Source of the DNA: Chelativorans sp. YIM 93263
GTDB lineage: Bacteria; Pseudomonadota; Alphaproteobacteria; Rhizobiales; Rhizobiaceae
Direction of reading: 5' to 3'
Assembly (NCBI RefSeq): GCF_028767125.1
Contig: NZ_JAKCWP010000001.1
Location: 248,001-312,000, forward strand
DNA: 64,000 bases
Shown here: in pieces, positions 19,931 through 27,857 of the stretch
How positions within the stretch are numbered: the stretch's first letter is position 1
Layout: each line of letters opens with the position of its first letter
Made by a program: the position numbers and the translations under genes
Notes under the pieces: model-generated
Told to the model about the DNA's origin: nothing
What the model saw: only the letters and a program-made list of their open reading frames with translations
Databases searched by the model: none

Positions 19931-20078
19931 AAAGCTTAACAGCTGGTTAACAGAATCGTCTGGCTTCGATTAATTTTGGCGCAGACGCGATCAACAGCCG
20001 CTTTTTGCACATCGATGGAACATTGCGCATGCGACGACGCTTTGCGGGGAATCGCGGATTCATGTGCGAGAGGAAAAA

Positions 20079-20480
20079 ATGCAAGTACGCGAGATGATCA
20101 GTTCCCATCCGGACGTTCAGGGCAGCACCGCTGACAAGCTGCTGCAGTGCATCGAGGAATGCTATAATTGCGCCCAGACCTGCACAGCCTGTGCCGATGC
20201 ATGCCTGGCGGAGCAGTCAGCCGACAAGCTCAGGCAGTGTATCCGGCTCAATCTCGATTGCGCCGACACATGCGCGGCAACCGGGGCGATGGCCTCCCGC
20301 CGCACGGGAACCAACGTGGACGTTCTGCGGGCGATGGTTCAGGTCTGCGAGCAGGCTTGCCGCGCTTGCGGCGACGAATGCCAGAAGCACGGGAGCCAGC
20401 ATGAGCATTGCAGGATTTGCGCCGAGGCCTGCATGCGTTGTGCGGATGCCTGCCGCGACGCGCTTCCGGAGATCCGCTGA
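20079..20480 (+). CDS. Four-helix-bundle copper-storage-like protein (Csp/DUF326), cytosolic
   Basis: This 133-residue protein has 18 cysteines and no signal peptide. The cysteines occur mostly as CxxxC or CxxC spacings along four helices, for example ECYNCAQTCTACADACLAEQ and CRICAEACMRCADACRDA. They therefore point into the core of a bundle, as in Csp1 and Csp3, which bind many Cu(I) ions. The absence of a signal peptide fits the cytosolic Csp3 type. I chose the ATG at 20079, preceded by GAGAGGAAAAA, over the ATG at 20064. It is a single-gene unit, and no copper-responsive regulator is seen next to it. Metal binding is inferred. Confidence 0.85.
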   Translation: MQVREMISSHPDVQGSTADKLLQCIEECYNCAQTCTACADACLAEQSADKLRQCIRLNLDCADTCAATGAMASRRTGTNVDVLRAMVQVCEQACRACGDECQKHGSQHEHCRICAEACMRCADACRDALPEIR

Positions 20481-20810
20481 CGCGCTCCAAGACGGCACGA
20501 GGTCTGTGGCGGTCAAGTTGCCTTAAATGGCTTCATGGCGGGTTCGTTCTGGCGGCATGGCCTGCCACAATCTCGTTGCCACCTTTGCCTTCCGAAAGCG
20601 CCGCTAGAGCGCATCCGAGGCTACGGTGAAGTACGTCAAAGAAGTTGTGGAGCGTTTGCCCCTGGCTAACCGGGACAGGCGGTTTGCGCCCCCACCGCCC
20701 GATTGCAGACATCCTGCCGAACTTGGGCTCTCCCCAATGACAGCATCCCGGTCAGCAACGCGCGGTAGCAGGCGGCACGTGCAAGATGCATATGCTCGTG
20801 AGCACGCACC
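20481..20810. other. Intergenic region with no recognised gene
   Basis: This stretch lies between the copper-storage-like gene and the end of the transglycosylase gene. The open frames in it lack codon bias, family similarity and convincing ribosome sites. I see no clear terminator or repeat. Confidence 0.5.
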
Positions 20811-21629
20811 TTATCCGCCGTCGATCGCTTCTCCCATAATGGCAATGGCCTGCTGGTAGACGCCTGCCGCGTTCCAGCCCTGAATGGCGACGAAATTTGG
20901 CTGGCCGGGCTGATATCCCGCACCCGGCTGCCAGCCATGGGCCCGCAGGAAATTCGCGGTCGAGGCCAGCGCATCCGCCGGGGAACCGATCATATCGACG
21001 CGCCCGTCGCCATTACCGTCAACACCATAGCGCACGACGTTGCCGGGCAGAAATTGCGTCTGGCCGATTTCACCATGCGCCGCGCCGATAGCGGAGGGAC
21101 TAAGCATGCCGCGATCTACCAGACTAAGCGCGGCATAGAGGTGTTTCGTGAAAAACTCGGAGCGGCGGCAATCATAGGCAAGAGTGGCCACGGCCGAGAG
21201 AATGTTCTGGTTGCCGAGATATCCGCCAAACCCCGTTTCCATGCCCCATATAGCCAGAAGGGGCCCGGGCGGGACTCCGTATTGGCGCTCGATCCCATCG
21301 AGCATGGCCCCGTGAATGTCCTTCATGTGCTTACCGCGCTTAATGATGGTATCGGCACCGCGTTTTTTCATAAAGCCCTCGAGGGAGAGCTTGAAGCTCT
21401 TCTGTCCGCGGTCGGCGGCGATGGTGCTTTGCGCATAGCTGGTTCGCGAAAGCGCGTCGAGCCCCGGAGAACCCACGCCCTGGGCCTGTGCCTCCTGCAT
21501 GAATTGCGATTTCCAACTTTCGAACCCACCAGGGTCGTTTCCGCATTGCGCTGCCGCCGCGATTCCGCTCTGACTCGCGAAGGCAAAAAGAGCGACGGCC
21601 AGAAAACGTGCTTTATTTCCGAAACGCAT
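20811..21629 (-). CDS. Lytic murein transglycosylase (MltB/SLT family)
   Basis: This 272-residue periplasmic protein has a signal peptide (about 1-27, ending GIAAAAQ). The SLT domain contains the catalytic Glu131 in AIWGMETGFGGYLGNQN. MltB-type features are the conserved AALSLVDRGMLSPSAIGAAH and IGQTQFLPGNVVRYGVDGNG stretches and an NFLRAHGWQPGAGY segment. It would cleave glycan strands to 1,6-anhydromuropeptides for wall growth or recycling. There is no lipobox, so it should be soluble in the periplasm, and no C-terminal peptidoglycan-binding domain. It is monocistronic as far as can be seen. Confidence 0.9.
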   Translation of the reverse strand: MRFGNKARFLAVALFAFASQSGIAAAAQCGNDPGGFESWKSQFMQEAQAQGVGSPGLDALSRTSYAQSTIAADRGQKSFKLSLEGFMKKRGADTIIKRGKHMKDIHGAMLDGIERQYGVPPGPLLAIWGMETGFGGYLGNQNILSAVATLAYDCRRSEFFTKHLYAALSLVDRGMLSPSAIGAAHGEIGQTQFLPGNVVRYGVDGNGDGRVDMIGSPADALASTANFLRAHGWQPGAGYQPGQPNFVAIQGWNAAGVYQQAIAIMGEAIDGG

Positions 21630-21988
21630 GACTCATATCCTCGTGCCGCAGTGATCCCATCAATGGCAGCGAAAAGTTACTATCTCGCTGCCGCGTGCAT
21701 TTAATATCAACGTATTAATGACCGGATTGCCCGGAGATACCGTGTGTCGTGGCAAGGCGCGGATCACGCGCCATAATACCCTTGCCTCATAAGCGCGGCG
21801 CAACGCGGAGCGCGAGAGGCCCTAGCCGCCGGACTTGTTGCGCTGCCTGTACGATGCCCCAATCGCCCTCTCCGTCAGATCGGTCAATGGTTATCTTCCC
21901 TTGGTACTTGCGTTGAAGTCCGTAAAGGCGGAGCAAGCGACAACGTTCTTGCTCCGGTGCAATTCACTCGGTCATACGGTGCGCTTAC
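21630..21988. other. Intergenic region with no recognised gene
   Basis: The promoter region of the transglycosylase gene is expected at the left end. A 9-bp hairpin (CGGAGCAAG/CTTGCTCCG, 21929-21956) lies near the right end, 33 bp beyond the stop codon of the DUF3309 gene, but has no T tract. I see no coding signal or other repeat. Confidence 0.4.
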
Positions 21989-22147
21989 CTAAATGCGCCC
22001 CATCAATGCCAGGATAAGGATGACAAGCAGGATGACGCCCACGATACCGGAGGGACCATACCCCCAACCGCGTGAATAGGGCCATGCGGGGATTGCGCCA
22101 AGAAGAACCAGAATCAGGATAATAATGAGAATTGTACCCAGTGACAT
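21989..22147 (-). CDS. DUF3309 small membrane protein
   Basis: This 52-residue peptide has two hydrophobic segments, about 3-18 (LGTILIIILILVLLGA) and 33-50 (IVGVILLVILILALMG). The conserved middle is PAWPYSRGWGYGPSG. The pattern is diagnostic of DUF3309, found widely in proteobacteria and often near envelope-stress or general-stress genes. Its function is unknown. The ATG at 22147 is chosen because the family starts MSLGTIL; the open frame continues upstream without similarity. Confidence 0.85.
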   Translation of the reverse strand: MSLGTILIIILILVLLGAIPAWPYSRGWGYGPSGIVGVILLVILILALMGRI

Positions 22148-22227
22148 TGCATTGTCCTTTTCCGTGATGCTCCGGCTAAACAATGCAAGGGCACGGCAGG
22201 TTCCGTAGCCGCGCCCGGAGCCACTGA

Positions 22228-25200
22228 CTATTCGGCGGGAGTGGGAAGGGCGTCCGCTCCCTCATCTCCGGAATCGCTGCCGCGGCGCCGACGGAACAGG
22301 CGGGAGAAAATGCTGCGCTTGTCGCCGGTTGGGCGCTTGTCCCGCGTGAAGACCATAAGCGCCGCTGGGGTGACGACCAAGGTAAGGACGGTGGCGAAGC
22401 TGAGGCCGTAGACGATGGCGCTCGACAGCGACATCCACCACTGCGTCGACGGGGCGCCGATGGTCACCTCATGATGGAAGAGTTCGAGGCCGAGGCCGAA
22501 GGCAATCGGCAGCACGCCCAGAACCGCCGAAATCGCCGTCAGCAACACTGGCCGGGCGCGTTCGCGGCAGGTCTGGATAATGGCGTCATACTTGTTCATG
22601 CCCTCTTCGCGAAGACGGTCATAGGTGTCGATGAGCACGATGTTGTTGTTCACCACCACGCCGGCAAGCGCGATCACCCCGATACCGGACATGACGATGC
22701 CGAAGGTCTGGCCCGTGATAAGCAGGCCCAGGAAGACACCGATCGTCGACATCACCACCGTCATCAGCACGAGGAAGACGCTTGTGAACTTATTGAACTG
22801 CGCGAGCAGCACGACGAAGATGAGGAAGATCGCCGCGCCAAAGGCGTTCATGAGGAAGGCCGCCGCTTCGTCGCTCTCCTCGCTGGAACCGGCGAGCTTC
22901 CACCGTGTGGCGCCTAGATCCAGTTCCTGCATGGCTTCACTCACCTCAGCCTGGACCGCGGCTTCCTGATAGTCACTGGCGATATTGGCGGTAACGGTAA
23001 TCGTGCGCCGGCCATCGATCCGCTTGAGGACCCCCGTGCTGCGTTCCGGCGTGCGAATGACGAAATTCGAGATCGGCACCGGTCCCTGGTTCGTCTCCAC
23101 GCGGAGCTGATCCAGCGTCGACAAGGTTCGCCGATCCTCGGGCAGGCGCAGACGGATGTCGACAGGATCGTCGACGCCGGCCGGCCTGTATTCCGATAGT
23201 TTGAGCCCGTTGGTGACGAGTTGGACCACGGTGCCCACGGAGGTCGGGTTCACCCCGTACTGGGCGGCCTTGGCGCGATCCACCTGGATCGCCCAATCGA
23301 CGCCGGGCGGGGGCAGCCCATTCGAAATATCGATGACGCCCTCGATCTGGCCGATCCGCTCGGCGACCGTCAGAGCCTGATTTTCCAGTTGCGCCGGATC
23401 GATGGCCGAGAGCTGCAGTTGGATCGCCTGTCCCGTGGGCGGGCCGGCATCAGGCACGCGGACTTCCACCTCTACGCCCGCCATACCGGCCATCTCGGCG
23501 CGGAGATCGTTCAGGATATCGTTGGCCGACTTGCGCTCGCGCCAATCAATGAATTCGTACTGGATAACCCCGACGACGTCTTCGTCGATATCCTCGCCGC
23601 CGCCGCGCGTCTGGCCGACGCGGGTATAGACGGACTCGATGCCCGGCCAGGTGAGGAGCTTCTCCTCGGCCGGGCGGACCAGCCGGTCCATCTCGTCGAG
23701 CGAAAGATTTCCGCGCGCGTGGACATACATGAGCCCGTATTCGGGTTCGACATCGGGGAAGAACTCGACCCCCGCTCCGTATTTGGAATATGCCATCTGA
23801 ACCGCGACAAGCAGCGCCACCGTCAGAAGAAGGACGGTTTTGGGATAGTGGATCGCACGCCGGACGAAACGGATATACCAGCCGTCGGGTCCGGGCTCCT
23901 CCTGCACATGTGCCTTGGCGAAGATCGCTCCGAGCGTGGGCACGAAAATGAGCGCGTAGAGCATCGATGCTGAGAGGGTAACGATGAGCGTTATCGGCAG
24001 GTATTTCATGAACTCGCCGACGATGCCTGGCCAGAAGAGCAGCGGCGAGAAGGCGGCAATGCGTGTCGTGGTGGCGGCGATGACAGGGCCGGCCATGCGT
24101 TTTGCGGCAAGCTCGAAGGCCTGGGCGCGGGGCATGCCTTCGGTCATCCGGCGCTCGGCGAACTCCGTTACGATGATGGCGTCGTCCACAAGCATGCCGA
24201 CAGCCAGGATGAGGCTGAACAGCACGATCATATTGACCGTGTAACCAGCAAGCGAAAGGAAATAGATCCCCATCAGGAAGGAAGCGGGAATAGCCAGGCC
24301 GATCAGGAGCGACGAGCGGCCCGACAGCATGTAAAGCACGACGATGAAGACCAGGATGACCGCGATCAGGACGTGGTTCTGCAAGTCGCTCAGCATATCG
24401 CGGATCATCACCGACTTGTCCTGGCTGTAGGTGACGGTCACGCCTTCGGGCAGGTTGGCGACGAACGCGGCCGCGGTGGCCTTGACTGCTTCGACCGTGT
24501 CAACCAGGTTGGCGCCGACGCGCTTCTTCACCTCGATGGCAATCGCGCTCTTGCCGTCAAGGCGGGTAATGGTCTCGGCATCGGTGAAGGTGGAACGCAC
24601 CCTGGCGATATCCTGCGCGCGCACCACGGCGTCCGGCGTGGCGACAATCGGCAGGTTGGCGATATCCTCGGGAGTCTCGATCAGCGCGGGCACCTTGACG
24701 GAATAACGCCCCTCTGATCCCTCCAGCGCACCGGCCGCCACCAGGCTGTTCGAAGCATTCACGGCTGCCGCGAGTTGGTCGAGCTCGAGCCCGTAGGAGG
24801 AAAGCTTGACCGGATCGATAATAACCTCGGCAAGTTCGTCCCGTGCACCCTGTAGCCCCCCTTCCAGAACGCCGGGGATCTCCTCGATACGGTCGCGTAG
24901 ATCCCGCCCCGCTTTCGCAAGGATCCGCTCTGGCAGGTTACCGGAGAGCGTCACGACGAGGATGGGAAACTCCGAGACATTGACCTCGTGCACCGAGGGA
25001 TCGTCCGCGCTCGAGGGCAACTGGCGCTCGGCATCGGCGACCTTGGCGCGCGCGTCCTCGATCGCGTTGGAGAAATCATAGCCGGCCTGGAACTCAAGCA
25101 GCACGAAGCCGCCGCCCTCATATGCCGACGAGCGCATTTCCTTGACGCCTTCCAGCCCCTTCAGCTCCGTTTCTACCGGGCGTAGGAGCAAGCGCTCCGA

Positions 25201-25374
25201 GTCTTCCGGTGAAATACCCTGGAGGCTTAGACTGACGTAGATAAAAGGAATGGGAACGTCGGGTTCAGCTTCCTTGGGAATGTTGATATAGGCCAGCGCC
25301 CCCGCGATCACAAAGAACACAAGGATGGACAGCGTGAGCCGTGCGTTCCGGATGGCAAGTTGGACCAGATCCAT
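22228..25374 (-). CDS. RND efflux transporter, inner-membrane pump subunit
   Basis: This 1,048-residue protein is a proton-driven efflux pump of the AcrB/MdtB type. It has the N-terminal helix (LAIRNARLTLSILVFFVIAG), two large periplasmic loops (about 35-335 and 550-850), and twelve membrane segments. The proton-relay pair Asp397-Asp398 lies in LAVGMLVDDAIIVTEFAERR. The aspartate pair marks an organic-solute pump, not a heavy-metal one. It starts six bases after the adaptor gene ends. No TolC-type outer-membrane gene is present, so the pump must borrow one from elsewhere. The substrates are unknown. Confidence 0.93.
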   Translation of the reverse strand: MDLVQLAIRNARLTLSILVFFVIAGALAYINIPKEAEPDVPIPFIYVSLSLQGISPEDSERLLLRPVETELKGLEGVKEMRSSAYEGGGFVLLEFQAGYDFSNAIEDARAKVADAERQLPSSADDPSVHEVNVSEFPILVVTLSGNLPERILAKAGRDLRDRIEEIPGVLEGGLQGARDELAEVIIDPVKLSSYGLELDQLAAAVNASNSLVAAGALEGSEGRYSVKVPALIETPEDIANLPIVATPDAVVRAQDIARVRSTFTDAETITRLDGKSAIAIEVKKRVGANLVDTVEAVKATAAAFVANLPEGVTVTYSQDKSVMIRDMLSDLQNHVLIAVILVFIVVLYMLSGRSSLLIGLAIPASFLMGIYFLSLAGYTVNMIVLFSLILAVGMLVDDAIIVTEFAERRMTEGMPRAQAFELAAKRMAGPVIAATTTRIAAFSPLLFWPGIVGEFMKYLPITLIVTLSASMLYALIFVPTLGAIFAKAHVQEEPGPDGWYIRFVRRAIHYPKTVLLLTVALLVAVQMAYSKYGAGVEFFPDVEPEYGLMYVHARGNLSLDEMDRLVRPAEEKLLTWPGIESVYTRVGQTRGGGEDIDEDVVGVIQYEFIDWRERKSANDILNDLRAEMAGMAGVEVEVRVPDAGPPTGQAIQLQLSAIDPAQLENQALTVAERIGQIEGVIDISNGLPPPGVDWAIQVDRAKAAQYGVNPTSVGTVVQLVTNGLKLSEYRPAGVDDPVDIRLRLPEDRRTLSTLDQLRVETNQGPVPISNFVIRTPERSTGVLKRIDGRRTITVTANIASDYQEAAVQAEVSEAMQELDLGATRWKLAGSSEESDEAAAFLMNAFGAAIFLIFVVLLAQFNKFTSVFLVLMTVVMSTIGVFLGLLITGQTFGIVMSGIGVIALAGVVVNNNIVLIDTYDRLREEGMNKYDAIIQTCRERARPVLLTAISAVLGVLPIAFGLGLELFHHEVTIGAPSTQWWMSLSSAIVYGLSFATVLTLVVTPAALMVFTRDKRPTGDKRSIFSRLFRRRRGSDSGDEGADALPTPAE

Positions 25375-25380
25375 GGCTTA

Positions 25381-26541
25381 CTACCTTTGCGGTTCCGCCG
25401 TGGGGAATTCCGCTCCGGCAGCAAGCTCACGCAACGTGCTTTGATCGATCGTATCGACGTTGACCCGTTCTCCCTCAGTGACGAAGTCTTGCCCGGCGAC
25501 AATCACACGGGTGTCGGCAGGAATCCCGGCCAGAAAAAGCGCTTCGGGCGTATCGTCGACAATATCGACGGGGTAAAAGTTCACCACGTCGGCATCATCG
25601 ACCGCCCGGATGCCCAATTCCCCCTCGCTGTTCAGCGTTACAACCGAGCGCGGCAACGCTGCGGTCTCCACCATACGGGCACGAATGTCGATCTCGGCCG
25701 TCATGCCGGCCGGGATACTGTTGTCGGGGTTGGCAATGGCGACCTCGATACGGTAGGTGCGCGTCTGCGCCGAGGCCTGCCGGCTGATGTATCGAATCCG
25801 GCCCTTCAGAACGTCATTGTTGACGAGGCGCACTTCGGCCTCGTCACCGATTTCGACCGTGTCGAGATAGCGCTCGCTCACCTCGCCAACGGCGATAATG
25901 GGATCGAGCTTCAAAAGCGTCGCCACCTGGCCGTTCACCGATATGGCGCTTCCCCGCTCCACGTCGAGGGTGTTAATGATGCCAGGAAAGGGCGCGCGGA
26001 CAGTGATGCGGTCAAGCTCCGCCTGCGCCTGTTCAAGCGCGGAGCGCGCGCTGGCCAGGGCCGAACGCGCGGCTTCCCGCTGGATAGTCGAGATATTGCC
26101 GCTCTCGGCCAGCCGTTCGGCAGCCGCAGCCTCGGCTTCGCGGTGGGCAAGCTGCTGACGCGCCGATTCGACAGCCGCCTCCTTGCCTTCGGCCTCAACC
26201 CGCAGAATAACATCGCCTTCTTCCACCTGATCGCCCTCAGCAAAAGGCAGCTCCTCGACGATGCCATCTGTCCGGGCGGCCAGTATGGCATCCTTATCGG
26301 CTTCCATGGCGCCGGAAATGCGAATGTTGCGCGCGTGCTCCTGGCGCGGCGGCACCGCAACATGAACGGTTTTCAGAGCGGGCTGTTCGCTTTCCGGCTC
26401 AGGTGTTGTCGCCGCGGATGCCATTGCGGGCTCTTCCTGACGCGCGCTGCCCACGGATGAAAACTCGCCTGTGGCGATCCACGCAGCTGTCGCCAAGAGA
26501 ACAAACACGGCCGCAACTTTATGGAACTTAAGCTTTCCCAT
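25381..26541 (-). CDS. RND efflux periplasmic adaptor (membrane fusion protein)
   Basis: This 386-residue protein has an N-terminal membrane anchor (VAAVFVLLATAAWIATGEF), then a lipoyl-like half (ILAARTDGIVEELPFAEGDQ), an alpha-hairpin (about 120-185, ending ARSALEQAQAELDRITVRAP), the second lipoyl half, and beta-barrel and membrane-proximal domains. It links the inner-membrane pump to an outer-membrane channel. I chose the ATG at 26541, preceded by GGGAATGTC; the longer frame to 26628 adds only non-hydrophobic residues. It is the first gene of a two-gene operon, facing the tetR gene across 274 bp that hold two inverted repeats. Confidence 0.9.
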   Translation of the reverse strand: MGKLKFHKVAAVFVLLATAAWIATGEFSSVGSARQEEPAMASAATTPEPESEQPALKTVHVAVPPRQEHARNIRISGAMEADKDAILAARTDGIVEELPFAEGDQVEEGDVILRVEAEGKEAAVESARQQLAHREAEAAAAERLAESGNISTIQREAARSALASARSALEQAQAELDRITVRAPFPGIINTLDVERGSAISVNGQVATLLKLDPIIAVGEVSERYLDTVEIGDEAEVRLVNNDVLKGRIRYISRQASAQTRTYRIEVAIANPDNSIPAGMTAEIDIRARMVETAALPRSVVTLNSEGELGIRAVDDADVVNFYPVDIVDDTPEALFLAGIPADTRVIVAGQDFVTEGERVNVDTIDQSTLRELAAGAEFPTAEPQR

Positions 26542-26741
26542 GACATTCCCAATGTGCTGAAGGCGGCCGTCAGGCGGCACAATCCCCGCCGAAATGGGAC
26601 CGGCGGGCGTTGAATTCAATCTCGCCAAAGGGAGCTTGTGCTCCGATTGTTTCTATCGCCGTTTTGCGCTGCAAAAAGCCACGCTGCGCTCACTCCTGAC
26701 AACGGGCTGTCACCATTGATGAAGCGCAGAAAGCCCAGAGT

Positions 26742-26758
26742 GTATTCGTAAAGAATAC
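26742..26758. promoter_or_regulatory. Short inverted repeat upstream of the efflux operon
   Basis: Arms GTATTC and GAATAC are separated by five bases. The repeat lies in the gap between the divergent pump and tetR genes, 23 bp from the longer palindrome at 26781. It may be a second regulator site; no protein can be assigned. Confidence 0.4.
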
Positions 26759-26780
26759 GCGCGATCAGGCGGCCGACACA

Positions 26781-26805
26781 TTGACAAAATTCGTCATTTT
26801 GTCAA
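26781..26805. promoter_or_regulatory. Palindromic TetR operator
   Basis: Perfect 10-bp arms, TTGACAAAAT and ATTTTGTCAA, flank a 5-bp spacer. Each arm begins with a -35-like TTGACA facing outward, so the site probably overlaps promoters on both strands. It ends ten bases before the tetR start codon. Repression by the adjacent TetR protein, of itself and of the pump genes, is the usual arrangement and is inferred here. Confidence 0.75.
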
Positions 26806-26815
26806 CAACGGAATT

Positions 26816-27433
26816 GTGACAATCGTGAGCATATTGAGAACCACGGAAAAAGCACGAGGCGACCCCAAACGGGAGCGTATTCTCGAAGGGGCGAAGCAGG
26901 TCTTTTTGACCTACGGTTACTCACGCACGACGATGGACGACATAGCACGTGCCACTGAGATTTCCCGGCCTGCACTTTACCTTCAGTTCCGCAATAAAGC
27001 GGATATATTCCGGGCTGTGGGGCAAGTCTTCCTGGACGAGTCACTTGCCGGCGCGCTCGAAGCCCTGCGCGAGGACGCGCCGCTCGGCAATCGGCTCATC
27101 AAGGCATTGGATCGCGGGTTATTCCAACTCTTTCATATCATCGAGGATTCACCACACGGCGACGAGCTCGTTGACGTGGAAAACCAGATCGCAGCCGATA
27201 TCGTTTCAGCATGGCGGGAAAACCTAGTAGAGGCCTTTACCCAGGCAATCGCCGAGGAGGCCGGAAGGCGCGGCATTCAACTGGAAGACCGCAACCTTTC
27301 GGCACCGCTTCTGGCAGATATGCTGTTCGGCATTCTGGACGGGCTCAAGCTCCGCGGCTTGTGCGGCACTCACGCGCGTGATTACTCCTGCAAATTCGTC
27401 ACGCTGATCGAACTTGCTCTCGCCCGCGGCTGA
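26816..27433 (+). CDS. TetR-family repressor of the RND pump
   Basis: This 205-residue protein has the N-terminal TetR helix-turn-helix: ILEGAKQVFLTYGYSRTTMD followed by ISRPALYLQFRNKADIFRAV, about residues 22-70. A C-terminal ligand-binding helical domain follows. No ATG is available upstream of the HTH; the start is a GTG, at 26816 or 26825. Divergent orientation and the palindrome at 26781-26805 indicate control of the pump operon. AcrR-like proteins release DNA on binding pump substrates; the inducer here is unknown. Confidence 0.85.
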   Translation: MTIVSILRTTEKARGDPKRERILEGAKQVFLTYGYSRTTMDDIARATEISRPALYLQFRNKADIFRAVGQVFLDESLAGALEALREDAPLGNRLIKALDRGLFQLFHIIEDSPHGDELVDVENQIAADIVSAWRENLVEAFTQAIAEEAGRRGIQLEDRNLSAPLLADMLFGILDGLKLRGLCGTHARDYSCKFVTLIELALARG

Positions 27434-27450
27434 GGTCGACGAACCTCGGT

Positions 27451-27759
27451 CTACCGACGCATGAAAAGGCTGGCCGCAAGTCCCAGTACGATGACGCTCG
27501 CCGCTGCAATGCTTGCCGTCGTGGCCGGGTGGGCCTGGGCGGATTTCTGCAACCTGTGAGCCTGCTGCCGCATGTCCGGCATGTTGTGCATGTAGTCCCG
27601 CATCACATCGGCGAAATCTTCGCCCACATGGCGCGTGTCCCGATAGGCTGCTCGGCCACGGCTTGCCATCTGCTTTTTCAAGCCAGCAACTTCGTGACTG
27701 AGGCGCACAAGCTGATCTTGCACATCTTCACGTATGTCTTGGTGGCGTCCATGATGCAT
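27451..27759 (-). CDS. DUF883/ElaB-like tail-anchored protein
   Basis: This 102-residue protein has a His-rich N-terminus (MHHGRHQDIREDVQDQ), a long amphipathic helical middle, and a C-terminal membrane segment (about 80-98, ASIAAASVIVLGLAASLF) ending MRR. That layout, including the short phrase AHPATTASIAAA before the anchor, resembles the DUF883/YqjD/ElaB group of inner-membrane, ribosome-associated, stationary-phase proteins. The match is by architecture, not strong sequence identity. A good ribosome site (AGGAGATCGCC) supports the start. It converges on tetR and shows no clear operon partner. Confidence 0.6.
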   Translation of the reverse strand: MHHGRHQDIREDVQDQLVRLSHEVAGLKKQMASRGRAAYRDTRHVGEDFADVMRDYMHNMPDMRQQAHRLQKSAQAHPATTASIAAASVIVLGLAASLFMRR

Positions 27760-27857
27760 GGCGATCTCCTGAAGAGCCCCTGAGTTCTCGCCACCCTAAC
27801 CAGCGCGTGTGGCACTCGGTTCCATGATCGCGTGACAGAAGCGCTCTCGTGCCAGAT

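Noticed and set aside
20626-20859. Short open frames in the gap before the transglycosylase gene
   Set aside because: There is no codon bias, ribosome site or recognisable similarity, and they overlap the end of a real gene on the other strand.
21929-21956. Hairpin CGGAGCAAG/CTTGCTCCG as a terminator for the DUF3309 gene
   Set aside because: No T tract follows on either strand, and the loop is long.
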